A stretch of DNA of 64,000 bases from Litorimonas sp965205225. GTDB lineage: Bacteria > Pseudomonadota > Alphaproteobacteria > Caulobacterales > Maricaulaceae. Shown in pieces: positions 1 through 8,088 of the stretch. Where the stretch lies: assembly GCA_965205225.1 (NCBI GenBank), contig CBDBFZ010000003.1, positions 1,798,001 through 1,862,000 of the forward strand, read 5' to 3'. The notes under the pieces are model-generated. The model was not told where the DNA came from. It did not search any database and was given only the letters and a program-made list of their open reading frames with translations. How positions within the stretch are numbered: position 1 is the first letter of the stretch; each line of letters begins with the position of its first letter. The position numbers and the translations under genes were made by a program.

Positions 1-548
1 TCGAAGCGGGTCCGGGTCCGGTTACCGTCCTCGTCGTAAGTATAGGCCTCGCGCCGGTCGGGAGTGCCGTCGCCGTCATCGTCAAAGGCTATGCGGTCAA
101 TATTGCCGTCATTGTCGTCATCGAACCGAGTCCGAATCCGGTTGCCGTCCCCGTCATAGATGTAGGTCTCGCTCCGGTCGATGGTGCCGTCACCATCGTC
201 GTCAAAGCGAGTCCGGATCCGGTTGCCGTCCGAATTATAGGTGTAGAACTCGGTCCGGTCGGTTGTTCCGTCATCATCGTCGTCGAAGCGGGTCTGGTTG
301 ATATTGCCGTCCGCCTCAAAGTCGAACTCAATCCGATCGAAATTGCCGTCCGCGTCATCATCGAAGCGGGTCCGGGTCCGGTTACCGTCCTCGTTGTAAG
401 TATAGGCCTCGCTCCGGTCGGTTGTGCCGTCCCCATCAGTGTCAAACTCAATCCGGTCGACATTGCCGTCCCCGTCAGTGTCGATCTCGATCCGGTCGAT
501 GGTTCCGTCCCCGTCAGTGTCGATCGGGGTCCGGATTTCTTCTGCCAT
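1..548 (-). CDS. EF-loop/YD hybrid repeat protein A (3' end beyond window)
   Basis: The gene starts at an ATG at 548 behind a strong ribosome site (GGAAGGAGAA) and stays open to the window edge, so its C-terminus is not seen. The protein begins MAEEIRTPIDTDGDG and at once enters the repeat pattern of genes B-E: acidic loops of the form DTDGDGTIDRIE alternating with strands such as YTYDEDGN followed by RTRTRFD. The loops match the 12-residue EF-hand calcium loop (D1, D3, D5, G6, I8, D9, E12) but lack the flanking helices. There is no signal peptide. Its N-terminus resembles the 18-residue stubs at 7939 and 14223. It lies 7 kb from the rest of the array. Function is inferred only: an exported calcium-binding repeat protein. 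Confidence 0.75.
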   Translation of the reverse strand, partial: MAEEIRTPIDTDGDGTIDRIEIDTDGDGNVDRIEFDTDGDGTTDRSEAYTYNEDGNRTRTRFDDDADGNFDRIEFDFEADGNINQTRFDDDDDGTTDRTEFYTYNSDGNRIRTRFDDDGDGTIDRSETYIYDGDGNRIRTRFDDDNDGNIDRIAFDDDGDGTPDRREAYTYDEDGNRTRTRF

Positions 549-868
549 TGTCTGTTCTCCTTCCCGTATGCGGGCTCGAAGCCATGTTGGATTGCAATTT
601 ACGCCGCATTTCCCAAGCGGCATGCTGTTTGACGGTAACATCGCCTGATGTTGCCCGTTTAAAAAGCACTGTGGGCCAATAAGCTACGCATTCTGACACA
701 TCAGCGCATCCATTCTAACATAGTCGCCCAGTATTGCCAAATTGTTTGTAGCGACAGTTGTTTTGCCGTTTTGGTTGGTCAGGGTTGCGGCTTGTTAGGG
801 CTACGGGTTGAAAGCGATGGCGTGGAAGCACTCAATAATATGCTGATCCTTGCCACTGAGACAATGAT
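549..868. other. Intergenic region upstream of repeat gene A
   Basis: About 320 bases separate repeat gene A from the end of the SDR gene. Apart from the ribosome-binding site of gene A at its left edge, I see no convincing gene, RNA or terminator here. The promoter of gene A presumably lies within it, but I cannot place -35 and -10 boxes reliably. Confidence 0.5.
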
Positions 869-1606
869 CTAGGGCTTGTAGACGCGCTTCATCAGTTTTG
901 AGAGCAGCGGTCGCGGCAGGTACTTGGCTGCGAGGGCAGCCACGCGGTTTGATGTGCCTGGCACGCGAAGGGCTCTGTCTGATCGGTAAAATCTGAGCAG
1001 ATCGTCGGCTATGGAATCCACATCGGCGAGCGCGCCCTGTAAGTTTGACAAGGCCTCGATCTCAGTCATTTCCGTCTTGATTCCGCCCGGCGCAAAAACA
1101 CCGACACTGATGTCACCGTCCCACTCGGTGCGCAGGGCCAGGCCGAAATTCTGGATGAAAGCTTTTGTCCCGGAATAGACAGCCTGATAAGGCAAGGCGA
1201 TCAACCCCGCGAGCGAACCGACAAGCACGATCCGGCCGCCCTTCAGCGGCACAAACAGAGCGCGGGCTATACGCACATTCGCCATGATGTTGGTTTCGAC
1301 CATCGCAGCATCAGACTGGTCGGTCCCGTCAAGAAAGGGCTCAACCGATGTGATTCCGGCATTGAGCACCATGCCGTCGAGCGATCCGATGGATGAACAA
1401 AAGTCAGCGATGGCCTTGGCGTCCATCAAGTCAAGCACGCGCGGCTCTATGCCCGAATGAGCATCTGCGAGGTCCTGCAGACGGTCTCCACGCCGTGCCG
1501 TGGCGACGACCTGCGCGCCCTCACCCGCCAATTTCAGCACCAGCGCATGCCCCAGCCCCGAGCTTGCGCCCGTGACGAGAATGCGTTGAGCGATGAGCGG
1601 CTTCAC
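869..1606 (-). CDS. Short-chain dehydrogenase/reductase (SDR) family oxidoreductase
   Basis: This is a classical SDR of 245 residues, an NAD(P)-dependent oxidoreductase of unknown substrate. It shows the Rossmann motif TGASSGLG (about residues 12-19), the NAG motif (LNAGI), a catalytic-region serine (VGSLAG) and the YSGTK active-site motif near residue 141. I chose the GTG at 1606 because it lies 4 bases after the stop of the upstream MDR gene and gives a normal N-terminus just before the Rossmann fold. An in-frame ATG at 1696 would add 30 residues translated from inside the upstream gene. The C-terminus (LSKLMKRVYKP) is basic, as in SDRs acting near membranes. It is probably cotranscribed with the MDR gene. 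Confidence 0.85.
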   Translation of the reverse strand: MKPLIAQRILVTGASSGLGHALVLKLAGEGAQVVATARRGDRLQDLADAHSGIEPRVLDLMDAKAIADFCSSIGSLDGMVLNAGITSVEPFLDGTDQSDAAMVETNIMANVRIARALFVPLKGGRIVLVGSLAGLIALPYQAVYSGTKAFIQNFGLALRTEWDGDISVGVFAPGGIKTEMTEIEALSNLQGALADVDSIADDLLRFYRSDRALRVPGTSNRVAALAAKYLPRPLLSKLMKRVYKP

Positions 1607-1610
1607 AGAG

Positions 1611-2732
1611 TTAGAGCTGCGGATTGATGAGGAATTTTTCGCCGGTCCGCTTGGCATTATAGCGTCCGACAATATCGGCCTTAAGCGTATCAGCAAGGCT
1701 GATTTCGTCCGTATAGGTACTGGCGAATGTCGTGGTCAGCTCGTCCGCAACGCGTTTGCGCAGACGGATCGCCATTTCCATGCCAGCCTTGGCCAGGAAG
1801 TTTGGCAGCAGCCAACCGCCAACACCCCAAGCCATACCATATCCGCGAGTCAGCATCGTCGGTGATGGATCCAGCGCGCCGTAGAGATAGACTTGTTTGT
1901 GATGAATCGAGCCATAGATTGAATAGGCCCCCGGCGTCCGCGCGGCCGCACCTTCCATCGCTGTCAGAATATCGGATCCAAGCCGTCCGCCGCCCGTCGC
2001 GTCAAAGCCCAGCGTGGCGCCGGTTTCATGAACCGCGTCGATCAGATGCGCCATGAAATCATCATGCGACGAATTGATCACATGAGTTGCGCCAATGTTT
2101 TTCAGAAGAGCAACCTGTTCGTCCTTTCGAACGATATTGACCAGCGGCACTCTGTCAGCCTTGCAGATCTTAACCAGCATCTGACCGAGATTGGACGCTG
2201 CCGCCGTATGCACAATCGCTGTGTGGCCTTCATTGCGCATTGTTTCGGGAAAGCAGAGCGCCGTCAGCGGATTCACAAAGGACGACGCACCGTCGCGGGC
2301 GGTATTGCCTTCGTTCAAAGGCAGGACCTGCATGACTGGCACTGCGCGGTATTGTGTATACATGCCGCCGCCCATCGCCGCAACCGTGCGGCCTATCAGG
2401 GCCTGCGCCGCATCGCTGTCGCCTGCGGCCACAACTGTTCCCGCCCCTTCATTGCCAATCGGCAGAGCCTGACCGAGGCGACCCTTCATCATGCGCATGC
2501 CCATAGGCGGCACGGGGGCAACCAGAACGTCGCCATTATTGGACGCATCGGTCATGTCGGAATAACCGAACATAACGCCGTGATCAGATGGATTGATTGG
2601 TGCGGCTTCGACCCGGATCAGAACTTGATCGGATTTTGGGACTGGCATCGGTTTTTCAACCATTTCCATCCGTAATTGACTGTCTTCAGTGACGGTCGAG
2701 ATCAGGCTCTTATAGGTTTTTGGCAGACTCAT
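1611..2732 (-). CDS. MDR-family zinc-type alcohol dehydrogenase / quinone oxidoreductase-like protein
   Basis: The 373-residue product belongs to the medium-chain dehydrogenase/reductase superfamily. The N-terminal GroES-like part contains PINPSDHGVMFG and the typical EGAGTVVAAG segment. The Rossmann half shows AAASNLGQMLVKICK, VRKDEQ and GATHVINS, the usual cofactor-binding pattern of NADPH:quinone oxidoreductases. I see no structural-zinc cysteine cluster, which favours a zinc-independent quinone or enoyl reductase. The gene starts at 2732, preceded by an AGGAG-type site, and its stop lies 4 bases before the SDR start. The pair probably acts on one carbonyl or quinone substrate, but the substrate cannot be read from the sequence. 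Confidence 0.85.
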   Translation of the reverse strand: MSLPKTYKSLISTVTEDSQLRMEMVEKPMPVPKSDQVLIRVEAAPINPSDHGVMFGYSDMTDASNNGDVLVAPVPPMGMRMMKGRLGQALPIGNEGAGTVVAAGDSDAAQALIGRTVAAMGGGMYTQYRAVPVMQVLPLNEGNTARDGASSFVNPLTALCFPETMRNEGHTAIVHTAAASNLGQMLVKICKADRVPLVNIVRKDEQVALLKNIGATHVINSSHDDFMAHLIDAVHETGATLGFDATGGGRLGSDILTAMEGAAARTPGAYSIYGSIHHKQVYLYGALDPSPTMLTRGYGMAWGVGGWLLPNFLAKAGMEMAIRLRKRVADELTTTFASTYTDEISLADTLKADIVGRYNAKRTGEKFLINPQL

Positions 2733-2904
2733 GGGGGCTCCTAAGGGTTTTCGTTTATGACTTCGTGCATGTGCCTAGCCGTTTGCAGACTTGACCTCCA
2801 CCCTTGTCCTGCGCATTGCCAGCGGTCATGGATGGTTCATGAGCGTCAAGTCCTACATCATATCGCGCTTAGTGGAACGGATTTTGAGCCCGGCGCGAGG
2901 CGAA

Positions 2905-3621
2905 ATGTCGCGATTTTCCAAAGGTTGAGGTCTTTCTCGATCCAAGCTATCCCTATTCCCAACTTCTGAGCTCCGTGCTGCCAGCGCTTGAGGCGCAGTA
3001 CGATATCGACCTTATGACCCACATGATTGCCCGCACAGTGATGGTGCAGCGCCTGAGCGAGCGGCGCTGGCGCGCTATGCCGAAGTTGATGCCATGCGTC
3101 TGGCAAACAAGGCTGGACTGATCGTCCAACTCTCACCGCAACCGTCTGCAACCAGTATTGAAGCGGCCGACGCCCGGTTGCGCGCGCTCGGCCATTACCA
3201 GGGCGGGATGATCCATTATGGCGGTGAATGATATTGGGGCTGGATCGGCTGCACTATCTGGAGGGCCGTCTGACACATATCGGTGTTCGCCGTGACGACG
3301 CCCGGACAGCTCGATTTTTATACCGCCAATGACGCCGACCGGAAACGGACCATCCAATCAGGTTCTGCATTAATATCTGTCCTTCCGTTCTCCTTATACA
3401 GCTATCTTTGCCGCGCGAGTCGCGGCACTGGCCGAAACCTATCAGGCTGAGTTTTGCTTGCGCTTTGTTCTTCCTATGGTGATGTCGAAGCCTCCCTGTG
3501 CCGAAACTCAAGCAGCAGTACATCATCCACGACACAGCACGCGAAGCACATCGACTCGGCATTCCTTTCGGTCGTATCAGCGACCCTGTCGGTCGTCCCC
3601 CGTCGAACGCGGTTATGCTGT
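2905..3621 (+). pseudogene. Degenerate DsbA-family (HCCA isomerase-like) protein gene
   Basis: Reading all three plus frames recovers one decayed protein. It opens with MSRF then, after a shift, KVEVFLDPSYPYSQLLSSVL. Next come AEVDAMRLANKAGL, GHYQGGMIHYGGEW and LDRLHYLEGRLTHIGVRRDD, then ALAETYQAEFCLRFVLPMVM, and finally TAREAHRLGIPFGRISDPVG followed by VERGYAV. These are in the correct order for the thioredoxin-fold DsbA/2-hydroxychromene-2-carboxylate isomerase-like family, but each block is in a different frame or interrupted by stops. At least four frameshifts are needed. The C-terminus is replaced by a transposase fragment beginning near 3622. The gene is clearly non-functional. Confidence 0.7.
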
Positions 3622-3908
3622 TCTGCCCGATGGGCCGGACATCACACTGATCGGTGATAAGGGCTATGACTCTGATGATTATCCTGCGGCCCTAAGGGCT
3701 AAAGGTATCACGGCCTGCATTCCGCCGCGAAAGGGACGAAACTCTCCCGCTTCATTCTGTAAAATACAGTATAAACAACGCCATAAGGTCGAAACCATGT
3801 TCGGGCGGCTCAAAGATTGGCGAGGCATTGCAACATGATATGATCGACGGGCCGACATCTTCATGGCCGCAATCACAATCACAGTCATCGTCACATATTG
3901 GATTTAAT
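3622..3908 (+). pseudogene. IS5-family (IS427-like) transposase C-terminal fragment
   Basis: The fragment encodes LIGDKGYDSDDYPAALRAKG, then IPPRKGRNSP, then KVETMFGRLKDWRGIAT, a TGA where the family has arginine, and YDRRADIFMAAITITVIVTY before TAA at 3906. DKGYDSD carries the second catalytic aspartate of the DDE transposases and the KVETMFGRLKD block the catalytic glutamate. The N-terminal two thirds are absent, and one internal stop is present at 3836. The upstream boundary falls inside the decayed DsbA-family gene, so the fragment probably marks the insertion that broke it. It is a different IS5 subgroup from the element at 19961-21273. Confidence 0.75.
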
Positions 3909-3919
3909 GAGTCCTGAAC

Positions 3920-5113
3920 CTAGCCTGTGGTCACGTCATGCCCATGGAGCCAATCCAACCGACTGCGGATAATTGACGGCGCGACCTGACCCGCCAGCCA
4001 CATCGGACCATAAGTCATCACCTGCGCAGGCAGTGTTCGTTTGTGAAATGTCTTCGCATTGGCCCGTGACCTCGCCTGTACGCGTGACGTTCGCGGCAGT
4101 CGCTGTGCCGCGTAGATCTTCAGCGCATCTTGAAGTGACCGACCTGGATCGCTGATCGCGGTCGCCAGCACCCACGCATCCTCGACGGCCATGGCCGCAC
4201 CCTGGGCCAGAAAAGGTAGCATGGGATGCGCAGCATCCCCGAGCAGGGCCACACGCCCATCTGTCCAACGCGCAAGCGGCGGTCGATCATAAAGTGCCCA
4301 GCGGAAGAGAGTGTCATCCGGAACCGCGTCGATCAAGCGCGTGATGACCGGATGCCAGCCAGCAAAATCCGACAGCGCCTCTGTCTTGCTGCCTTGCTCT
4401 GACCAGCCCTCTCCAACAGGCTCATTGCGTTCAACCACGCCGACAAAATTTGCCATCTGCCCAGACCGTAGCTGATAAGTCACAGCATGGCGACCGGACC
4501 CCATCCAGACACAGGCCGTCGGGTCTGGCGCATTTGCGCCTAGCAGATTGATCGGCACAGTCGCGCGCCACGCCACATTACCGGTGAAAACCGGTTGGTC
4601 AGGTCCCAACTTCCATTCTCTTACGACCGAGTGGATTCCGTCCGCACCAATGAGTAAATCACCCGTCTCGGTCGATCCGTCGTTCAGCGTAACGCTGACA
4701 GACGTCTCATCCTGTTCAATATTGGCGACAGTCGCACCTAATCGCAGCTGCGCGCTAGAGTCGGTCGACAGGCTATCATGCAAAGCGGCGATATAGTCCG
4801 CGCGGTGAAGATGTAGATAGGTCGCGCCCCAGCGCTTATGGCTCTGCGAGCGAAGCGGAACCGTGAAAACTGTTCGTCCGCTACGGCCCATACGCGCCTG
4901 TATATCGGTCGGCTCAACCGCATCACGGCCAATCCGATCCGCCAGACCGAGCGCCCGGAAAACCTTCATCGCATTGGGCGGCACTTGAATTCCCGCCCCA
5001 ACGTCGTCAAAGACATCCGCCTGTTCCAGCACAATAACATCATGCCCGAAATGTGCGCAACTCAGCGCGGTGGTTAGCCCACCGATACCCCCGCCAGCGA
5101 TCAGGACTTTCAT
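3920..5113 (-). CDS. FAD-dependent monooxygenase (salicylate hydroxylase-like)
   Basis: The product is 397 residues from the ATG at 5113. It begins with the FAD-binding Rossmann motif (MKVLIAGGGIGGLTTALS), has the middle DG motif (DLLIGADGIHSVVRE) and the C-terminal FAD motif RVALLGDAAHPMLPFLAQGA. This is the group A flavoprotein hydroxylase pattern, closest in layout to salicylate or 3-hydroxybenzoate hydroxylases, which hydroxylate aromatic acids using NAD(P)H and oxygen. The start overlaps the stop of the GH16 gene by one base (TGATG), so the two are probably translationally coupled. The open frame runs upstream to 5245, but that extension lies inside the GH16 gene. The substrate is not known. 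Confidence 0.85.
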   Translation of the reverse strand: MKVLIAGGGIGGLTTALSCAHFGHDVIVLEQADVFDDVGAGIQVPPNAMKVFRALGLADRIGRDAVEPTDIQARMGRSGRTVFTVPLRSQSHKRWGATYLHLHRADYIAALHDSLSTDSSAQLRLGATVANIEQDETSVSVTLNDGSTETGDLLIGADGIHSVVREWKLGPDQPVFTGNVAWRATVPINLLGANAPDPTACVWMGSGRHAVTYQLRSGQMANFVGVVERNEPVGEGWSEQGSKTEALSDFAGWHPVITRLIDAVPDDTLFRWALYDRPPLARWTDGRVALLGDAAHPMLPFLAQGAAMAVEDAWVLATAISDPGRSLQDALKIYAAQRLPRTSRVQARSRANAKTFHKRTLPAQVMTYGPMWLAGQVAPSIIRSRLDWLHGHDVTTG

Positions 5114-6120
5114 CAGCCCGCTGCCATACAGGCTCGCCCCCTGTCCGGCTCCGCGGCGCATTGATAGACTTTGACATAGTCCACGATCATCTCTGCCGGG
5201 AAGGTGCCAGCGTCTATACCGCCTACATTGGCCCCTTCCGGCCATCGGCCACCGACAGCGAAATTCAGCATCACATAGAAATCCTCATTGAAAGGCGCGT
5301 TCGGGTCCTCCGCTTTTGTAATGCTGTCCGTGAACCAGTTATCTGAGGCGACGCTGTAGAAGCGTTCATTGTCGACGAACCAGTCGATACGGCCTTCGCC
5401 CCATTCCACGGCATAGATATGAAACTGTTCGCGCGGTGGCCCGGCCTGTCCTGGTTGCGCCGTCAGCGCCCGCCGTTTGTCGACATGCCTATTGTCAGGC
5501 GAGCGCTTGCCAAAATGAATGGCGCCGGAGGACCGGTTTTCAATCGTCCCGCCTTCACACTCATTGCAAGGCGCGCCGAGATTGACGGCTTCCATAATAT
5601 CGATTTCACCCGATAAGGGCCATCCGCCATGCACGCTATATTGCGGCATCATCCAGAAGGCTGGCCAAGCCCCCTGCCCGGTCGGAAGCTTCATCCGCCC
5701 TTCAATCCGGCCATAGGTCCAGAATGCAAGATCTCGCGTTCTGACCTTGCCAGACGTGTAGGGCTGCGTGACGGTGTCTCCCGGATAATCCGGATGTTCC
5801 ATATGTACGCTCGGTCCGGAATGCTCACCCGGAGCCGCTTTAAGGCGGAGATAGCCGTCTTCCACACGGACATTCTCAAAACGATCAACATAGCATTGAC
5901 GCTCCGCGTTTCCGCCGCCCCAGCAGGACACTTCCGGCGCCCATTTGGTCCGATCGAGTGTGTCTCCATCGAAGTCGTCTGCCCAGATCAGGGTCCAGCC
6001 CCGATCTGCGAGACTGTCCTCGGGACTGGTGAGTTGGTCCAGAGACACTGGATCGTGTATGGCGCATCCGCTCAACGAGATGGCAAAGCAAAGAATGGCG
6101 AGGTCAATAATATATCTCAT
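5113..6120 (-). CDS. Glycoside hydrolase family 16 lipoprotein (beta-glucanase-like)
   Basis: The 335-residue protein starts with a lipoprotein signal (LSGC, lipidated Cys 19) and is therefore expected in the outer or inner membrane facing the periplasm or surface. The GH16 active-site motif E-x-D-x-x-E is intact as GEIDIMEAV (Glu172, Asp174, Glu177), preceded by aromatic motifs GRIEGRMKLPTGQGAWPAFW. The C-terminal strand LNFAVGGRWPEG and VDYVKVYQC are typical of laminarinase/licheninase-like members. Two cysteines at the end (YQCAAEPDRGRACMAAG) may form a disulfide. It probably cleaves an algal or fungal beta-glucan or galactan. Its downstream partner is the coupled monooxygenase, an unusual neighbour for a glycanase. 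Confidence 0.9.
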   Translation of the reverse strand: MRYIIDLAILCFAISLSGCAIHDPVSLDQLTSPEDSLADRGWTLIWADDFDGDTLDRTKWAPEVSCWGGGNAERQCYVDRFENVRVEDGYLRLKAAPGEHSGPSVHMEHPDYPGDTVTQPYTSGKVRTRDLAFWTYGRIEGRMKLPTGQGAWPAFWMMPQYSVHGGWPLSGEIDIMEAVNLGAPCNECEGGTIENRSSGAIHFGKRSPDNRHVDKRRALTAQPGQAGPPREQFHIYAVEWGEGRIDWFVDNERFYSVASDNWFTDSITKAEDPNAPFNEDFYVMLNFAVGGRWPEGANVGGIDAGTFPAEMIVDYVKVYQCAAEPDRGRACMAAG

Positions 6121-6364
6121 ACAGGCGTGCTCTACCTGACGCGTCCAGACAATTCTAGCCTCACCTCTTTAGCGCGCCGCCCAGCACACCCGATAAGGCT
6201 TCGATATAGGTTGCAAAAACCTCTTGTCCCGCCGGGTCTTATGGACGGCTCAAGAAATCGTTCCGGCGTATCGCGACACGCCATGAAAAAACAGGATCAA
6301 ACGTCATGGCTCTTATCAAAATCGCCTCTGTCAGACTATGGTGCGAATTTTATGAGCCCGTTAC

Positions 6365-7285
6365 CTAGTCGCGCCGCATGACATCTACTGTCGCGTGATC
6401 GATTCCGAACGTGTCGACCAGCCGCGCCTTGATCGCCCGGTTGACAGGCGCAAGCCGCACACCGTCTTCGACATAGGCATTCAACGTCAACATCGGCCGT
6501 TCCGGGGTAATGCACCAAGCATGCACATGTTCGACCGATTGCAACCCTTCGACAGACCTGACCAGATCCGCGGCTATGACGTCAGTATCGATGCCCTCTG
6601 GGGCACCTTCGAGCAGAATATGCGCACTCTCCTTCACCAGCCCCCAAGCCGACTTCAGGATCAGCAGCGCCACCAGAACTGACAGGATTGGGTCAGCTGC
6701 GACCCAGCCTGTCGCCATTATGGTCAAAGCAGCCAGGATTGCCGCCGCGCTTCCCAGCAGATCACCCAGCACATGCAGCATTGCGCCGCGAACATTGAGG
6801 TTGTGCGTATCGGCCCCCCGGAGGATCTGAAACACTGCCAGATTTACCAGAAGCCCGGCAATGGCAACCCATAACATGAGACCCGCCAGAATTTCGCCGG
6901 GATATCTCAGCCGTCCAAACGCTTCCCAGACGATCCATCCCGCCACGGCAAAAAGTGTCAACCCGTTTACGAAAGCCACCAGGATCGAGAATCGATCATA
7001 ACCGAATGTAAGCCGCCGCGTCGCGGGGTGCTGAGCGATCACAAATCCGCCCCAAGCCATTGCCAGCGCGGCGAAATCGATCACCATATGCCCCGCGTCG
7101 GCAATCAGAGCCAAGGACCCGGATATCATGCCGCCGACAATTTCGACCATTACGAACAGGCCTGTCAGAATAACGGCGATACCGACTCGGCGGCGGTTGG
7201 ACTCATTCACGGTCGGGGCGTGACTATGACCATGATGGTTATGATCATGGCTGGAATTGGCAGGGTCGTGGTGATGGCCGCTCAT
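6365..7285 (-). CDS. Cation diffusion facilitator (CDF) metal exporter
   Basis: The 306-residue membrane protein exports Zn2+ or a related divalent metal in exchange for protons. It has a histidine-rich N-terminus (SGHHHDPANSSHDHNHHGHS), six predicted membrane segments, and the transport-site signature IADAGHMVIDFAALAMA in helix II. A second His/Asp pair is in AMLHVLGDLLGS in helix V. The C-terminal cytoplasmic domain ends VDTFGIDHATVDVMRRD and resembles CzcD/ZitB. The gene stands alone on the minus strand. Downstream, 6121-6364 shows nothing I can identify. Upstream lies IS debris, so its original promoter may be displaced. Confidence 0.92.
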   Translation of the reverse strand: MSGHHHDPANSSHDHNHHGHSHAPTVNESNRRRVGIAVILTGLFVMVEIVGGMISGSLALIADAGHMVIDFAALAMAWGGFVIAQHPATRRLTFGYDRFSILVAFVNGLTLFAVAGWIVWEAFGRLRYPGEILAGLMLWVAIAGLLVNLAVFQILRGADTHNLNVRGAMLHVLGDLLGSAAAILAALTIMATGWVAADPILSVLVALLILKSAWGLVKESAHILLEGAPEGIDTDVIAADLVRSVEGLQSVEHVHAWCITPERPMLTLNAYVEDGVRLAPVNRAIKARLVDTFGIDHATVDVMRRD

Positions 7286-7441
7286 ATCTGACCTTTCGCG
7301 GTCCCATGCAACATTCGCAAGAGATCAGGTCGGTTCGCAGCTACCAATCACTGGCGAGAGCTCAAGAGGTTTTGGCTGTTTTTGCGTAGAAGCTGGGAAA
7401 TGGCGTCGACTCTTGAGATAGAAACGCAATCACTCGGCGAA

Positions 7442-7880
7442 CTTGGACATCTCGAAGAACGGGGTTTTGGGGCCAGTATAGAGGCGGATTTTATAGTCGG
7501 CTCTCAGGTCAGGCTTCATAGAGCGACGCATGCGTGTCCACAGGCGTATTTTGGCATGATTTTGGCCCGCATAAGCGGGGGTTTCTGGATTTTGGGCGGA
7601 GTCAGGCTACGGCCTGTCGTCGCTCATGGAAACGAGGCGGCGGAACTTGTCGCTGAGATTGGCCATGGTGATCCGGCCCGCGGCCCTGGCCTGGCGCCTG
7701 GCCGATTGAGTGGATTGTGATTGCCATCGGCTCTTTCCCGTACCCGAACACATGTTCACCGCAGGCGCGGGTGGATGAGCGTGTCGCCTTGCCATGACGG
7801 ATGTGTTTTGCCACCGGTTTGCCGAGTGGCTTTTTGCGATGGACGTGCGGGCGATAGCCCTGACGATATCGGGGAAGATG
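7442..7880 (-). mobile_element. Decayed IS5-family fragment (3' part of element)
   Basis: This stretch repeats the 3' end of the intact IS5-family element at 19961. It contains the terminal-side sequence GACATCTCGAAGAACGGGG, the same downstream non-coding tail and the last quarter of the transposase. The coding part (7602-7875) is frameshifted: pieces such as HRKKPLGKPVAKHIRHGKAT and EHVFGYGKEPMAITIHSIGQ appear in different frames. The 5' two thirds are missing. It abuts the duplicated spacer with the repeat-gene stub, so it marks the left limit of the amplified array. Confidence 0.75.
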
Positions 7881-7921
7881 TGACGTGCTGAAGCTCTGTA
7901 AGCAATCAGGCTTGGCGTGCT

Positions 7922-7952
7922 CAAGAAAAAACCCTGCCTTATGGCAGGGCTT
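7922..7952 (-). terminator. Rho-independent terminator (bidirectional shape)
   Basis: The hairpin CCCTGCC-TTAT-GGCAGGG is preceded on the plus strand by six A residues. Read on the minus strand it is therefore a GC stem followed by TTTTTT, a standard intrinsic terminator for transcription leaving repeat gene B. The stop codon of the 18-codon stub lies inside the loop. Confidence 0.8.
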
Positions 7953-7995
7953 TATTGTCATCAGTGTCGGGCCGGATTTCTTCGGTGGTGGGCAT
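7939..7995 (-). CDS. 18-codon stub of a repeat-protein gene (copy 1)
   Basis: A strong ribosome site (GGAGAGGA, 9 bases upstream) precedes ATG at 7995 and the peptide MPTTEEIRPDTDDNKALP, followed by TAA inside a terminator loop. The EEIRPDTDD stretch matches the N-terminus of repeat gene A (AEEIRTPIDTDGDG) and the EIRTEIDDNDDG start of C and E. I read it as the surviving 5' end of a deleted array member, but its clean ribosome site, stop and terminator would also allow a genuine short peptide. It is too short for family tests. Confidence 0.5.
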   Translation of the reverse strand: MPTTEEIRPDTDDNKALP

Positions 7996-8088
7996 GGTTT
8001 GATGTCCTCTCCTATCCGGTGCCTGACTGAGTGGCAGACTGTCAACTCGCCGCTATGCCGTGTTTTATATCAGAAAATATCAGGCGGG

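Noticed and set aside
2028..2675. 215-codon plus-strand frame opposite the MDR gene
   Set aside because: It is antisense to a clear MDR-family gene, His/Arg-rich, with no recognisable motif.
5629..6381. 250-codon plus-strand frame opposite the GH16 gene
   Set aside because: Antisense shadow of a gene with an intact GH16 active site and lipobox.
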